Shown here piece by piece: positions 17,002 to 25,235 of a stretch of DNA of 64,000 bases. A program made the position numbers and the translations under genes. The number at the start of each line of letters is the position of its first letter. Position 1 is the first letter of the stretch. This stretch comes from CBDFGS01 sp965247255 (GTDB lineage Bacteria > Chloroflexota > Dehalococcoidia > Lucifugimonadales > CAUZJF01), in the NCBI GenBank assembly GCA_965247255.1, contig CBDFGS010000009.1:372001-436000 (forward strand). Reading direction: 5' to 3'. The notes beneath the pieces are model-generated. The model made no database searches, had not been told where the DNA came from, and saw nothing but the letters and a program-made list of their open reading frames with translations.

Positions 17002-17030
17002 GGGCAGGTTTGAAAACCTGCCCCTACGGG
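17002..17030 (+). repeat. CCCCTACG hairpin repeat (family A), copy 1
   Basis: GGGCAGGTTT-gaa-AACCTGCCC followed by CTACGGG: a near-perfect hairpin with the family's CCCCTACG border. It lies in the 76-bp gap between icd and mdh, so it would be carried in a shared transcript. Confidence 0.8.
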
Positions 17031-17062
17031 CCGCGCGACCTATTCAAGGAGCACAGATTCTT

Positions 17063-18001
17063 ATGCGAAGCAAAGTTACAGTAGTTGGAGCGGGCAACGT
17101 CGGCGCCACCACCGCCCAGCGCATCTTCGATAAGGGCTACTCGGACGTAGTCCTGGTGGACATCGTGGAGGACCTGCCGCAGGGGAAGGCCCTCGACATG
17201 CTGGAGGCCGGGCCGGTGGTGGGCAGCGACGCCCGGATTATCGGCGCCAACGGCTACGACGAGACCGCGGGCTCCGACATCGTGGTCATCACGTCGGGGG
17301 TCCCTAGGCGGCCGGGGATGTCCCGTGACGACCTGCTGCTCACCAACAGGGACATCGTCACCAATGTGGTGACCGAGGTGGTGAAGCGCTCCCCGGACTG
17401 CATCCTGCTCCCGGTCACCAATCCGCTCGATGCGATGGCCCAGCGCGCTCACCAGGTTAGCGGCTTCCCCAAGAACCGCGTGGTCGGCATGGCCGGGATT
17501 CTCGACACCGCCCGGTTCCGCACCTTCCTGGCGCAGGAGCTCGGCGTGTCCGTGGACTCGGTGCAGGCGTTCGTCCTTGGCGGCCACGGCGACTCCATGG
17601 TACCGGTCGTCGGCAGCACCACCGCGGGCGGGTTCCCGGTCTCCAGACTCTTGCCGAAAGAGCGCATCGACGCCATCGTCCAGCGCACCCGGGACGGCGG
17701 CGCCGAGATAGTGGACCTGCTCAAGGCGGGCAGCGCGTACTACGCACCCTCGGCGGCCATCGCTCAGATGGTCGAGGCCATCGTGTTCGACAAGAAGGAG
17801 GTGCTCCCCTGCACCGCCTATCTGGAGGGCGAGTATGGCATCGAGGGGCTCTTCGTGGGTGTGCCGGTCAAGCTGGGGGCCGGCGGAGTAGAGGGCATCA
17901 TCGAGTTCGAGCTCACCGAGGAAGAGGCAGCAGCCCTGCAGAGGTCCGCCGCTGCAGTGCGCGAGCTCGTAAGCGTGATGGGCTCGGAAGCGCCGGCGTA
18001 G
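17063..18001 (+). CDS. mdh: Malate dehydrogenase (LDH-like type)
   Basis: The enzyme interconverts malate and oxaloacetate with NAD. The 312-residue protein shows the Rossmann motif VVGAGNVGATTAQRI, the NAD-selecting Asp in LVDIVEDLPQGK, the active-site loop ITSGVPRRPGMSRDDLL with substrate Args, VTNPLDAM, MAGILDTARFRTFLA (catalytic Asp/Arg) and FVLGGHGDSMVP with the catalytic His. The frame is open far upstream, but ATG 17063 begins the family N-terminus MRSKVTVVGAGNVG; AAGGAG is 11 bp ahead, rather distant. It is 76 bp from icd and 12 bp from the following methyltransferase. Confidence 0.95.
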   Translation: MRSKVTVVGAGNVGATTAQRIFDKGYSDVVLVDIVEDLPQGKALDMLEAGPVVGSDARIIGANGYDETAGSDIVVITSGVPRRPGMSRDDLLLTNRDIVTNVVTEVVKRSPDCILLPVTNPLDAMAQRAHQVSGFPKNRVVGMAGILDTARFRTFLAQELGVSVDSVQAFVLGGHGDSMVPVVGSTTAGGFPVSRLLPKERIDAIVQRTRDGGAEIVDLLKAGSAYYAPSAAIAQMVEAIVFDKKEVLPCTAYLEGEYGIEGLFVGVPVKLGAGGVEGIIEFELTEEEAAALQRSAAAVRELVSVMGSEAPA

Positions 18002-18013
18002 GATTCAGCCGGG

Positions 18014-18715
18014 ATGGTCGACCCAAGAGCCCGGGCCGAGACCGTCGACTACGATACAGACCCTGCCCGGTCACAGACCGGGGTGCTGGAGAAGTACCGC
18101 TTCGGCGACGACATGCACCGAGAGGTCGCCGACCGGATCGCCGCCGAGCGACTGGGGACCGTCCTCCACGTCGGCTGTGGCAGAGGAACGCTGGGCCGGC
18201 TGTTGTTGGACGTTGGCGCTGGTATCCTCGGCTTCGATGCCTCCCCAACCATGCTGCGAATGGCCCCAGGTCCTCGGGTCCGTGGAGACGCGCGGTCTCT
18301 GCCGTTTGCCGACGAGTCCTTCGATTGCGCCGCGGCGCTCTACATGCTGTACCACCTGCCCGACCCTCCGGTAGTCATCGCCGAGTGTCGCCGCGTCCTG
18401 AAACCCGGTGGCCTATTCATAGCTTGCGCTCCCAGCCGGAACTACTACCCGGAGTTGCTGCCCTATCTCCCTGAGGAGTTCCTGACCTTCGACGCCGAGA
18501 TCGCTCCCGAGTTGATCGGCGAGCACTTCCAGGAAGTCGAGCTGGACCGGTGGGACCTGCCATACTACCGCCTTCCGGACCGGGAGGCAGTGGAACTATA
18601 TCTCTACGGCCACCAGTATCCCAAAGACGTCGTCGAAAGAGCGGCGGGGCGGGTCGAGGCGCCCCTTACGGTGACGGCGCGCGGGGCTATGGTATACGCG
18701 CATAAGCGGCGCTAA
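18014..18715 (+). CDS. Class I SAM-dependent methyltransferase
   Basis: The 233-residue soluble protein has the methyltransferase-11 type pattern: motif I VLHVGCGRGTLGRLL (about residues 54-68), an acidic end of strand 2 (GFDAS), motif II region ARSLPFADESFDCAAALYML and motif III VLKPGGLFIACAPSRNYYPE. The substrate is unknown; the fold resembles UbiE/small-molecule methyltransferases. It follows mdh by 12 bp and probably shares its transcript. Confidence 0.8.
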   Translation: MVDPRARAETVDYDTDPARSQTGVLEKYRFGDDMHREVADRIAAERLGTVLHVGCGRGTLGRLLLDVGAGILGFDASPTMLRMAPGPRVRGDARSLPFADESFDCAAALYMLYHLPDPPVVIAECRRVLKPGGLFIACAPSRNYYPELLPYLPEEFLTFDAEIAPELIGEHFQEVELDRWDLPYYRLPDREAVELYLYGHQYPKDVVERAAGRVEAPLTVTARGAMVYAHKRR

Positions 18716-18838
18716 GAGACCTCTCGTTTATCGGGTCAGCACGACGGAGGCTCACTGGGGTATCCTCGATGCCATGTACCTTGTCGCCACACGAGAATAA
18801 GCTGGTCTCCCGGAGCCGCAGTGCTGGCGCTCGGCAGT

Positions 18839-18885
18839 TTGCTGACTTCCAGGAAACTCGTGTATAGTGTAAGCTATCACTTACA
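18839..18885 (+). promoter_or_regulatory. Promoter with overlapping dyad operator ahead of VOC gene
   Basis: TTGCTG (18839-18844), an 18-bp spacer and TATAGT (18863-18868) resemble a sigma70 promoter. A perfect dyad TGTAAG-N6-CTTACA (18868-18885) starts at the -10 and covers the expected transcription start, just ahead of the SD AAGGAGG. This is where a repressor would sit. No regulator gene is adjacent. Confidence 0.5.
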
Positions 18886-18899
18886 GAAGGAGGACTGCG

Positions 18900-19256
18900 A
18901 TGCCTAACCCGGTAGTGCACGTCGAGATCCAGTCGAATCAGGCGGAGGAGCTGCAGAAGTTTTACGGGGATGTGTTCGGCTGGCACATCAACGCGGACAA
19001 CGACATGAAGTACGGCATAATTGACACCCACACGGAGGGCGGGATTGGCGGCGGGATAGGCCCTACTCAGGGTGGCCCCAACATGGTGACGTTCTATGTC
19101 GACGTGGACGACTTGCAGGCATACCTTGACAAGATCGAGGGCATGGGCGGCAAGACCATAATGCCGCCGACCGAGCTACCACAGGTAACGCTGGCGCTCT
19201 TCTCGGACCCCGAGGGCAACGTGATCGGATTGACGCTGGCCGGATCGGGGATGTAG
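18900..19256 (+). CDS. VOC (glyoxalase/bleomycin-resistance fold) family protein
   Basis: The 118-residue protein has the beta-alpha-beta-beta-beta units of the VOC superfamily: PVVHVEIQSNQAEELQKFYGDVFGW at the start and LALFSDPEGNVIGL at the end. The His near the start and the E in strand 8 could be metal ligands, although the set is incomplete. AGAAGGAGG lies 6 bp before the ATG, a very strong ribosome site. Function unknown; such proteins act in resistance, isomerisation or dioxygenation. Confidence 0.8.
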   Translation: MPNPVVHVEIQSNQAEELQKFYGDVFGWHINADNDMKYGIIDTHTEGGIGGGIGPTQGGPNMVTFYVDVDDLQAYLDKIEGMGGKTIMPPTELPQVTLALFSDPEGNVIGLTLAGSGM

Positions 19257-19322
19257 GCACCTCGCGAAATACCCGGGGTCTGGTAGAATCGAGAAGGAAG
19301 GCCCGTAGCGCATAGCCTAGGT

Positions 19323-19353
19323 GTAGGGGCGGGTTTGACAACCCGCCCCTACG
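19323..19353 (+). repeat. Family A hairpin repeat, fully palindromic copy
   Basis: GTAGGGGCGGGTT-tgac-AACCCGCCCCTAC: both arms carry the GTAGGGG border, so this copy is a complete inverted repeat. It sits 7 bp before the molybdoenzyme gene. Confidence 0.85.
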
Positions 19354-19359
19354 TGGTTT

Positions 19360-20376
19360 TTGGGAGCAGGAGGCGATTCCCTGAAATTCCCCTGGTCGAA
19401 TGCCCTGCTGCTGGCGCTGATCTTGGCCGAGCTTGCGACAGGGTTCCTCGGACTCGTTTCGGGCTCGCCCGATATGGCTGCCTTCATGCTGGCGCACAGG
19501 ATAGCCGGCTACTCGATTCTGGCTGTTCTGATATGGAAAGGCGGCAACATCCTTTTCTCGCTGCGATGGTCCAGGTCGGCTGCGCCTCGCACCGCCTCTC
19601 TCGCGCTCCTGGCGCTCCTTCTGGCGACCCTAGGCCTGGGGTTCTGGTGGGCAATAGCGGGACCCTTCAAACTCGGGTTGTTCAGCGGCGTGAGCTGGCA
19701 CATCTACGTCGGAGCGGTCCTCGTCCCGGTCCTTGCCTGGCACAGCATCTACCACACGCGCGGCTTCCCCGTGACCTTCTGGGGAGACCGACGCTCCTTT
19801 CTACGGCTTGCCGGACTTGGGCTGGCAGGAGTGGCGCTGTGGCGTATCGCCGAGCTGGGCGCCGGCGCGGCGAGGCTTCGGGGAGGGCCAAGGCGGTTCA
19901 CCGGGTCCTACGAGGCCCCTCGGATATCAGCCGGCGTGTTCCCTGTGGTCTCCTGGCTCAACGACCGGCCCGAACCGGTGGACTCGCAGCGGTGGCAGAT
20001 CTCGGTCCGCGGCGCCGTGGAGCGAGATCTGCAACTTAGCTACGATGAGCTCGACACCGGCACGGAGTTGGCCGCTACGATCGACTGCACAGGGGGTTGG
20101 TACTCCAGTCAGATGTGGAGAGGCGCTTCGCTAGCTGAACTGCTCCGGGCGGCGGGTCCGGAGTCCGGCGCGCGTAGTGTGACCGTCACCTCGGTAACCG
20201 GGTACTATCGCCGCTTCTCCCTGGATGAGGCGCGGGACTACCTGCTGGCCACACACGTCGGCGGTCGGCCCCTCGCGCACGGCCATGGATTCCCATTGCG
20301 TCTCGTGGCTACGGGGAAGCGCGGGTTCGAGTGGGTGAAGTGGGTCAGCTCGATCGAGGTGAACACCACGCCTAAG
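19360..20376 (+). pseudogene. Membrane-anchored sulfite-oxidase-fold molybdopterin oxidoreductase, interrupted by an IS near its 3' end
   Basis: The N-terminus holds about four membrane helices (residues ~10-165) with His residues spaced as in cytochrome b561-like domains (HRIAGY, WHIYVG, WHSIYHTRG), followed by a sulfite-oxidase/YedY molybdopterin domain. The Mo-ligand Cys is in TIDCTGGWYSSQMWRG; VTSVTGYYRRF and HGFPLRLVATGKRGFEWVKW are family blocks. The gene runs in frame into the IS after NTTPK and would end in 10 IS-encoded residues at 20412. Across the IS, at 22083, the frame resumes as KWLQPPLPLQ then TGA, the expected family ending. Only the last ~9 codons are displaced, so the protein may still fold. 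TTG 19360 is used as start; CTG 19381 has a better-placed AGGAGG. Confidence 0.85.
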
Positions 20377-22080
20377 CCCGAATCCACCGAAGGACACCGA
20401 TGGACGGCGTGAGGGCAGCGGAAGGGGGTGGGTGAGGGAGCTACAGGGGAGATGGCCTGGGGTCTTGGGGTAGATGGGAGGCCGGCGGGCGGTCTTCAGT
20501 GGCCGCACAGGGCCCCTAAGGCCCTATGCGGGAGTTGCGATGCGCGGGAAGGCGAGAGGATACGCAGCAGGGGACTCTCGCGACCGGGGTGGCGCGAGAT
20601 TGCGGGGACGTTGGGTCAGTTGCAGGCTGGCCGTCAGGCCGGGAACGGAATGGCTTGCAGCCGGGCCAAGGCGCGAGTGAACTGGGTTTCCCAAGGCCAG
20701 CGCCGGGGGAGATGCAAAGTGAGGCGGCGCGCCGAGCGGGTGATCCGTCCCACCAGAGCGAAGACCCGCCGCCTGAGGGTCTTGGTGATCACGGTCCGCT
20801 CGCCCAGACCAATCCGCGCCGTCCAGCGGGCCAGGTTATGCGCCATCACCTGGACCGCCAGCCAGGCGCCGTTGGCGGCGAAGCGCGCCGACGGCATGTG
20901 GTTCAGCCCGACGCCGTACTTGAGGTCGCGTATGGCGTTCTCGACCTCGGCGTGGCGGCGATGATCGGCCTCCAGTTCCAGCGTCTCCCCATCGCGGTCG
21001 GTGATGAAGGCGTGATAGCTGTATCTGGCGAAGAGGGCGAGCTGGGAACCGGGCGTCGGCTTCACCCGCCGGACAATGAGCCGCACCGGCGCGGCGTCCG
21101 GCTTGGTCTGGAACGGGGTGTAAGTCGTCTCGGCGACATCGGCGGCGCCGTCCATCCAGTAGGGAATGGGAGTCCAGTCCTCCTCTGGTATCGCCTCGAT
21201 CAGATCCCGCAGCCTGGCGCGCTGGCGGATGGTGATAGAGAAGCGGACATCCATTTCCCGGCAGGCGGCAACGACAGTGTGGGCGTAGAAGCCGCTGTCG
21301 GCCCGCACCGTGAGTTGTCCCCTGGCCCCGCCGTAGCGCACCCGCCCCACCGTCTCACGCAGGAAGTGGGCGGCGCCACGGGCGGTGTTGGCCCGGCCCT
21401 CGCGCAGCCGGGACATCAGCACCTCGCCGGTGCCGGCGGCAATGGCCAGCAGCGGGTGATAGCCGCGGGCGCCGGTATAGCCGTGGTGGCGCGCTCCCTC
21501 CTTGGCCAGTCCATAGGTCTCGCAGATGGTCGAGTCCAGGTCGATGGTCAGGGGCGAGTCGCCGGGTCCGGCCCCAGCGGCCCAGGCCCGGGCCAACAAC
21601 TGGCGGCTCACGCGGTCGAGTTGACGGACATGCCCCCACCGGAAGCTGCGCAGGAAGGTCCCCAGGGTGGATGGCGCCTTGACCACGCAGCCTAGAACAC
21701 CAACCGTCCCACCAGCGCGCAGCGCATCGGCGTCGTCGATGCAGTCGCCGCCTGCCAGCGCGGAAGCGACCAGCGTCAGCATCTTGTCCCCAGTGTTCGC
21801 CCGTCCCGGCGCTCCGCCGAGGTCAAGGTGATGGTCGACGAGTTCCCGCAGGCCCAGGTGCCGGGCTAGGGTGGCCGGCAGGAGCAGGCCGGCATTGGCC
21901 ACCAGGCGATGGTCGTCAAAGAGGATGCGGATACGGTCGGGTTTGTTCTGTGGCAGCATCTATTGGGTGCTCCTTGTTTCCGGGCGGGTTTCTGTTCCAA
22001 AACCATTATCCCAGATTCAGAGGAGCACCCGCTGGCTTCTTCAAGGGCTGTCCCCAAGGACGTCCTTCGGTGGATTCGGG
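20377..22080 (-). mobile_element. IS1380-family insertion sequence, copy 1 (complete)
   Basis: The element is 1704 bp with 19-bp perfect terminal inverted repeats CCCGAATCCACCGAAGGAC and one transposase gene on the minus strand. It is flanked by a 5-bp target duplication CTAAG (20372-20376 and 22081-22085). Removing the IS and one duplication restores a continuous molybdoenzyme gene. It is the same length as the copy at 29518-31221; the only difference I see is one base close to the transposase-proximal tip. Confidence 0.95.
20634..21959 (-). CDS. IS1380-family transposase, copy 1
   Basis: The 441-residue DDE transposase of the DDE_Tnp_1 class carries LTIDLDSTICETYG (first Asp), RADSGFYAHTVV (second Asp) and the late HRRHAEVENAIRDLKYG with the catalytic Glu in the Y/R-x-E block. 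The protein is identical to that of the second copy, so this copy is probably still functional. The ATG at 21959 is 122 bp inside the right-hand tip. The ~257 bp between the stop and the other tip carry no gene. Confidence 0.95.
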   Translation of the reverse strand: MLPQNKPDRIRILFDDHRLVANAGLLLPATLARHLGLRELVDHHLDLGGAPGRANTGDKMLTLVASALAGGDCIDDADALRAGGTVGVLGCVVKAPSTLGTFLRSFRWGHVRQLDRVSRQLLARAWAAGAGPGDSPLTIDLDSTICETYGLAKEGARHHGYTGARGYHPLLAIAAGTGEVLMSRLREGRANTARGAAHFLRETVGRVRYGGARGQLTVRADSGFYAHTVVAACREMDVRFSITIRQRARLRDLIEAIPEEDWTPIPYWMDGAADVAETTYTPFQTKPDAAPVRLIVRRVKPTPGSQLALFARYSYHAFITDRDGETLELEADHRRHAEVENAIRDLKYGVGLNHMPSARFAANGAWLAVQVMAHNLARWTARIGLGERTVITKTLRRRVFALVGRITRSARRLTLHLPRRWPWETQFTRALARLQAIPFPA

Positions 22081-22115
22081 CTAAGTGGCTGCAGCCACCG
22101 CTACCGCTCCAGTGA
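22081..22115 (+). pseudogene. Displaced 3' end of the molybdoenzyme gene
   Basis: Directly after the IS and its duplicated CTAAG the sequence reads AAG-TGG-CTG-CAG and on to KWLQPPLPLQ-stop (22083-22115). It is in frame with the gene fragment that ends at 20376, and the WLQxPxPLQ ending is what sulfite-oxidase-fold proteins of this type carry. Confidence 0.85.
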
Positions 22116-22148
22116 GCGCGTTTTCCCGTGCGACACATCGGTCTTCCC

Positions 22149-22174
22149 GTAGGGGCGGGTTTCAAACCCGCCCT
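22149..22174 (-). repeat. Family A hairpin repeat
   Basis: GTAGGGGCGGGTTTcAAACCCGCCCT, in the orientation opposite to most copies, with the GTAGGGG border on the left. It lies ahead of the second VOC gene. Confidence 0.8.
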
Positions 22175-22236
22175 GTGCAGACCCGACGATGGTGCCGTCT
22201 CGTACCGTAATAGCATCCCGATCAAGGAGTCGAAAT

Positions 22237-22683
22237 ATGGAAGTCAAAGAGCTAGGCCACGTCGTCTTGTACGTCCGCGACTTGCAGCGCTCGAGAGAAT
22301 TCTACGGCGAGCTGCTGGGCTGGAAAGAGATCCTGACGATGGGCGGCAAGGCGGCGCTGTTCTCGTCGGGGCGCACCCATCATGAGTTGTTGCTGCTGGA
22401 GGTCGGCGAGGACGCCACGCCGATACCGTCGGGTCGCCGGCTCGGGATGTACCACTTCGGGCTCAAGATCGGCGAGTCGGACGAAGAGCTTCGCGAGGCC
22501 CTGGAGCAGCTTCAGGACGGCGGCGTCACGGTAGTGGGCACGGCCGACCACACGGTGACGCATAGCGTCTACATTCTCGACCCGGACGGCAACGAGATCG
22601 AGCTATACATCGACGTCCAGCCGCCGGTCTGGAAGGACGACCCCCAGTCGATAATGGCGCCGGTTAGGCCGTTGAACCTGTAG
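22237..22683 (+). CDS. VOC family protein, extradiol-dioxygenase-like
   Basis: The 148-residue protein starts at ATG 22237 after AAGGAG with 7 bp spacing. It has two VOC modules: VKELGHVVLYVRDLQRSREF (first metal His) with a Trp-Lys-Glu strand, then LGMYHFGLKIG (second His) and the C-terminal SVYILDPDGNEIELYID with the metal Glu. This is a full ligand set, as in catechol 2,3-dioxygenase-like (CatE) and related proteins. The substrate is unknown. It is not closely related to the VOC protein at 18900. Confidence 0.85.
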   Translation: MEVKELGHVVLYVRDLQRSREFYGELLGWKEILTMGGKAALFSSGRTHHELLLLEVGEDATPIPSGRRLGMYHFGLKIGESDEELREALEQLQDGGVTVVGTADHTVTHSVYILDPDGNEIELYIDVQPPVWKDDPQSIMAPVRPLNL

Positions 22684-22862
22684 CCCGGGAGGAACGTCGC
22701 ATGGCGCGTCATTCCGCCAGCCGACGCAAGACCCCCCTGAGGTCAGCGGCTACACGGTCCAGATGGCGCTCGAAAAGGCGGTGCCACATGCCGGATAGCT
22801 GCCGCATCAACAGATTCTCCCGCTGGTAACTGAATTGGATTCGTCCACACCTGGGCTGGGCA

Positions 22863-22889
22863 GGGCAGGTTTGAAACCTGCCCCTACGG
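22863..22889 (+). repeat. Family A hairpin repeat
   Basis: GGGCAGGTTTgAAACCTGCCC followed by CTACGG. It lies in the gap between the VOC gene and a possible small membrane protein gene; the 231-bp gap shows nothing else. Confidence 0.8.
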
Positions 22890-22914
22890 CAGGGCACCCA
22901 GGGTGATGGGGCCG

Positions 22915-23043
22915 TCAAACCACAGGGCCAGACAGTATAGCACCGGCGAGAATCGCGACAACCAGTAGGCCGGCTGCAATAGGCCAGCGCATCGGATAGA
23001 GGTCGGCGAACAGCCGCTCTATATCACCCAGGAGCTCGCCCAT
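22915..23043 (-). CDS. Possible 42-residue single-helix membrane protein
   Basis: On the minus strand an ATG at 23043 opens a 42-codon frame: an amphipathic start MGELLGDIERLFADLYP, a short basic RWP boundary and one hydrophobic helix (IAAGLLVVAILAGAIL), ending in SGPVV-TGA. GGAAGG lies about 9 bp upstream. The clean division into cytoplasmic helix, basic anchor and membrane segment argues that it is real. Function unknown. It is divergent from the molybdoenzyme gene at 23228. Confidence 0.5.
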   Translation of the reverse strand: MGELLGDIERLFADLYPMRWPIAAGLLVVAILAGAILSGPVV

Positions 23044-23227
23044 CTCGACGCCTTCCAGGCGTATCTGACTTTAGCGGCCGAGAGCCCACTAAATCAAGGG
23101 GCGAGCAGAGCATCGCGGCGGTCTTGCGACTTGGTGTAGACTGGCACAAATCTTTCGACCCTGTGCCTCAGTCGACGTGGCGAGTCGTGCTTCATTGGAC
23201 GGATCAGATGCTTAGCGGGGGTGTCGC

Positions 23228-24862
23228 ATGAACCGACTGGGAGTAGCGACCGGCGCATTATCAGGGGCGCTGCTTACGGCGCCGCTCATCGGAATCATGT
23301 ACGTGGCCGACAAATGGGTCGGTCTGCCGTTCATTCCGTTCGACCTCTTCGACTGGATTACGCGGGTCATGCCGGGGGCGCTTATAACCTTTGGCATCGA
23401 CCTGATGATCGACATGATGCGGCTTGTGGGGATGAGCGTTGCCGGCAGCGCCAAGACCGCCGAGAAGGTACTCGCAGTAATGCAGTTCTTCTTCATGGGC
23501 GTCGCGGCGGGAGCGCTATTCTTTGTAGTTGCCGGTCTACGCAAGCTCCGGCCGGATATCGTGACGGGCCTGGTGGTTGGCGCTCTCCTGGGGCTTCCCA
23601 TGATCGCCATAAGTATCGCCATCGGAGGATCGACCGTCTCACCGATTCTCGTTGTCATTTGGCTTCTGGTACTGTTCCTCGGCTGGGGCGCAGCCCTTAG
23701 CGCATCTTACGGTCGTCTGATCGCTGACGAGGAAGAACCGGCGCCCGCCGACGTCCAGGTGGCGGAGGCCGCAAAGATGGGGCGCCGCCAGTTCCTCGTC
23801 AAGGCCGGAGCTGCTACCGCTACGATCACCGTAGTAAGCGGCGGTTTGGGGAACCTGCTCGCTCAGGCGGCGCGCCGTGAGCTCGAGGCAGAGCTGGAAG
23901 CGTCGATGGCACACCTGTCGCAGGGTAGCGAGAAGCCGCCGTTCCCCAACGCCGACGACCTGGTCATGCCCGTGCCCGGTACGCGGCCGGAATACACCCC
24001 CCTCAAGGACCACTACAAGGTGTTTATCCGTACCGAGCCTACGGTCATCGACGGCGCGACGTGGACGTTGCCGATATCGGGGCTCGTCGGCAACCCGGTC
24101 TCCATGACGCTGGACGACATTAGAAACAACTACGAACCCCGCGAACAGTACGTCACCCTATCGTGTATCTCTGGGCGCATCGGGACTACCCTGATCAGCA
24201 CAACCCAGTGGACCGGGGCGAGCCTTCAGGAGGTACTGGCGACCGTTCAGCCCGCCTCCAAGGCGCGTTTCCTGCACATCACCAGCGGCGACGGCTTCTA
24301 CGAGACCGTGTCGCTCGAGCTCATCGACTCGGACGAGCGCATCATGCTGTGCTACGCCTGGGACGGTCACCAGATCCCGATCGACCACGGTTTCCCGCTC
24401 CGTATCTGGCTCCCGGACCGCTACGGCATGAAACAGCCCAAGTGGATCACGGGTATCGAGGTGATGCCTGAGTACAAACCCGGATACTGGGTGGAGCGGA
24501 GCTGGAGCGAGGTGGCGAGGGTAGAGGCGACCTCGGTGATAGATACGGTCGCCGCGGATGCCGCGTACGACCGGGACGGGCAGAGGTTGGTGCCCGTGGG
24601 GGGCATCGCATTCGCCGGCGCTCGCGGAATCTCGAAGGTGGAGGTCCGAGTAGACCGCGGCGAGTGGCAAGAGGCGAGCTTGAGGGCTCCCCTGTCCGAA
24701 ACGACGTGGGTGCTCTGGCGCTACGACTGGCCGTTCGTGGCGGGGGATCACTATTTCGAGGTACGCTGCGCCGAGGGCGACGGCACCCCGCAGATCGAGG
24801 AGGAGCGGGGCAACCATCCGGACGGGGCGACGGGCATCCACACCCTAGAGGCCAGCGTCTAG
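23228..24862 (+). CDS. Membrane-anchored sulfite-oxidase-fold molybdopterin oxidoreductase
   Basis: The 544-residue protein has four to five membrane helices in its first 170 residues, then MGRRQFLVKAGAA (about 180), an internal twin-Arg/hydrophobic segment as in Tat-type oxidoreductases, and a catalytic domain from about 250. The molybdenum Cys is in VTLSCISGRIGTTLIS, followed by WTGASLQEVL, TSGDGFYETVSLELI, DHGFPLRIWLPDRYGMKQPKW and a dimerisation (Ig-like) domain with IAFAGARGISKVEVRVDRG. It would act outside the membrane on an unknown substrate. It lies downstream of the disrupted paralog at 19360, and both need molybdopterin; mogA is in this window at 54655. Confidence 0.88.
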   Translation: MNRLGVATGALSGALLTAPLIGIMYVADKWVGLPFIPFDLFDWITRVMPGALITFGIDLMIDMMRLVGMSVAGSAKTAEKVLAVMQFFFMGVAAGALFFVVAGLRKLRPDIVTGLVVGALLGLPMIAISIAIGGSTVSPILVVIWLLVLFLGWGAALSASYGRLIADEEEPAPADVQVAEAAKMGRRQFLVKAGAATATITVVSGGLGNLLAQAARRELEAELEASMAHLSQGSEKPPFPNADDLVMPVPGTRPEYTPLKDHYKVFIRTEPTVIDGATWTLPISGLVGNPVSMTLDDIRNNYEPREQYVTLSCISGRIGTTLISTTQWTGASLQEVLATVQPASKARFLHITSGDGFYETVSLELIDSDERIMLCYAWDGHQIPIDHGFPLRIWLPDRYGMKQPKWITGIEVMPEYKPGYWVERSWSEVARVEATSVIDTVAADAAYDRDGQRLVPVGGIAFAGARGISKVEVRVDRGEWQEASLRAPLSETTWVLWRYDWPFVAGDHYFEVRCAEGDGTPQIEEERGNHPDGATGIHTLEASV

Positions 24863-25235
24863 GGCTTTGCGCTGAGACTCCCTATGGGGGCTGTGTTTCG
24901 AGAGGCTCGCCACGAACGTAGCCTCAACACTGACCGTTGGTCATTCGGCAGGCTCACCACAGGCCATGAGCCCTTCGAAGGACCGCGTGACTAGAGCGAC
25001 GCTTGTTGTGCGAGGCCAGTCTCTAGTCAGGTGGGGAACAGCGAGCCTGAGCCTAACGGCCACACCACGGTCCCGGAGCTGCCGAGGCTGGTGAGGATCG
25101 CGATGCCCAGCCCGATTGTATGACGGCAAACCATTTCAGGGCGACCATGAGGGCGCGCTGGTGAAGTAGAGACCGAGCTGGAGTCGGTCGAGGACGAGCC
25201 ATTCAGGTGCAAGACCGGGAATGGCCGCGGCGAGC
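24863..25235 (+). other. 373-bp intergenic stretch between converging genes, no supported gene
   Basis: It contains GAGAGGCTCGCCACGAACG and, 43 bp on, TCGGCAGGCTCACCACAGG, two related short motifs about 20 bp long of a dispersed type. A short hydrophobic minus-strand frame ends near 25030, but it has no ribosome site and a composition unlike genes nearby. No terminator with a T-run is seen. Confidence 0.5.

Noticed and set aside
22709..22918. A 69-codon minus-strand frame overlapping a family A repeat
   Set aside because: Its N-terminal part is the translated hairpin repeat and nothing conserved follows. I could not support it.
25027..25212. A 61-codon minus-strand frame with a hydrophobic stretch
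   Set aside because: It has no ribosome site, the N-terminal half is low-complexity Ser/Arg/Pro, and it lies between repeat-like motifs.
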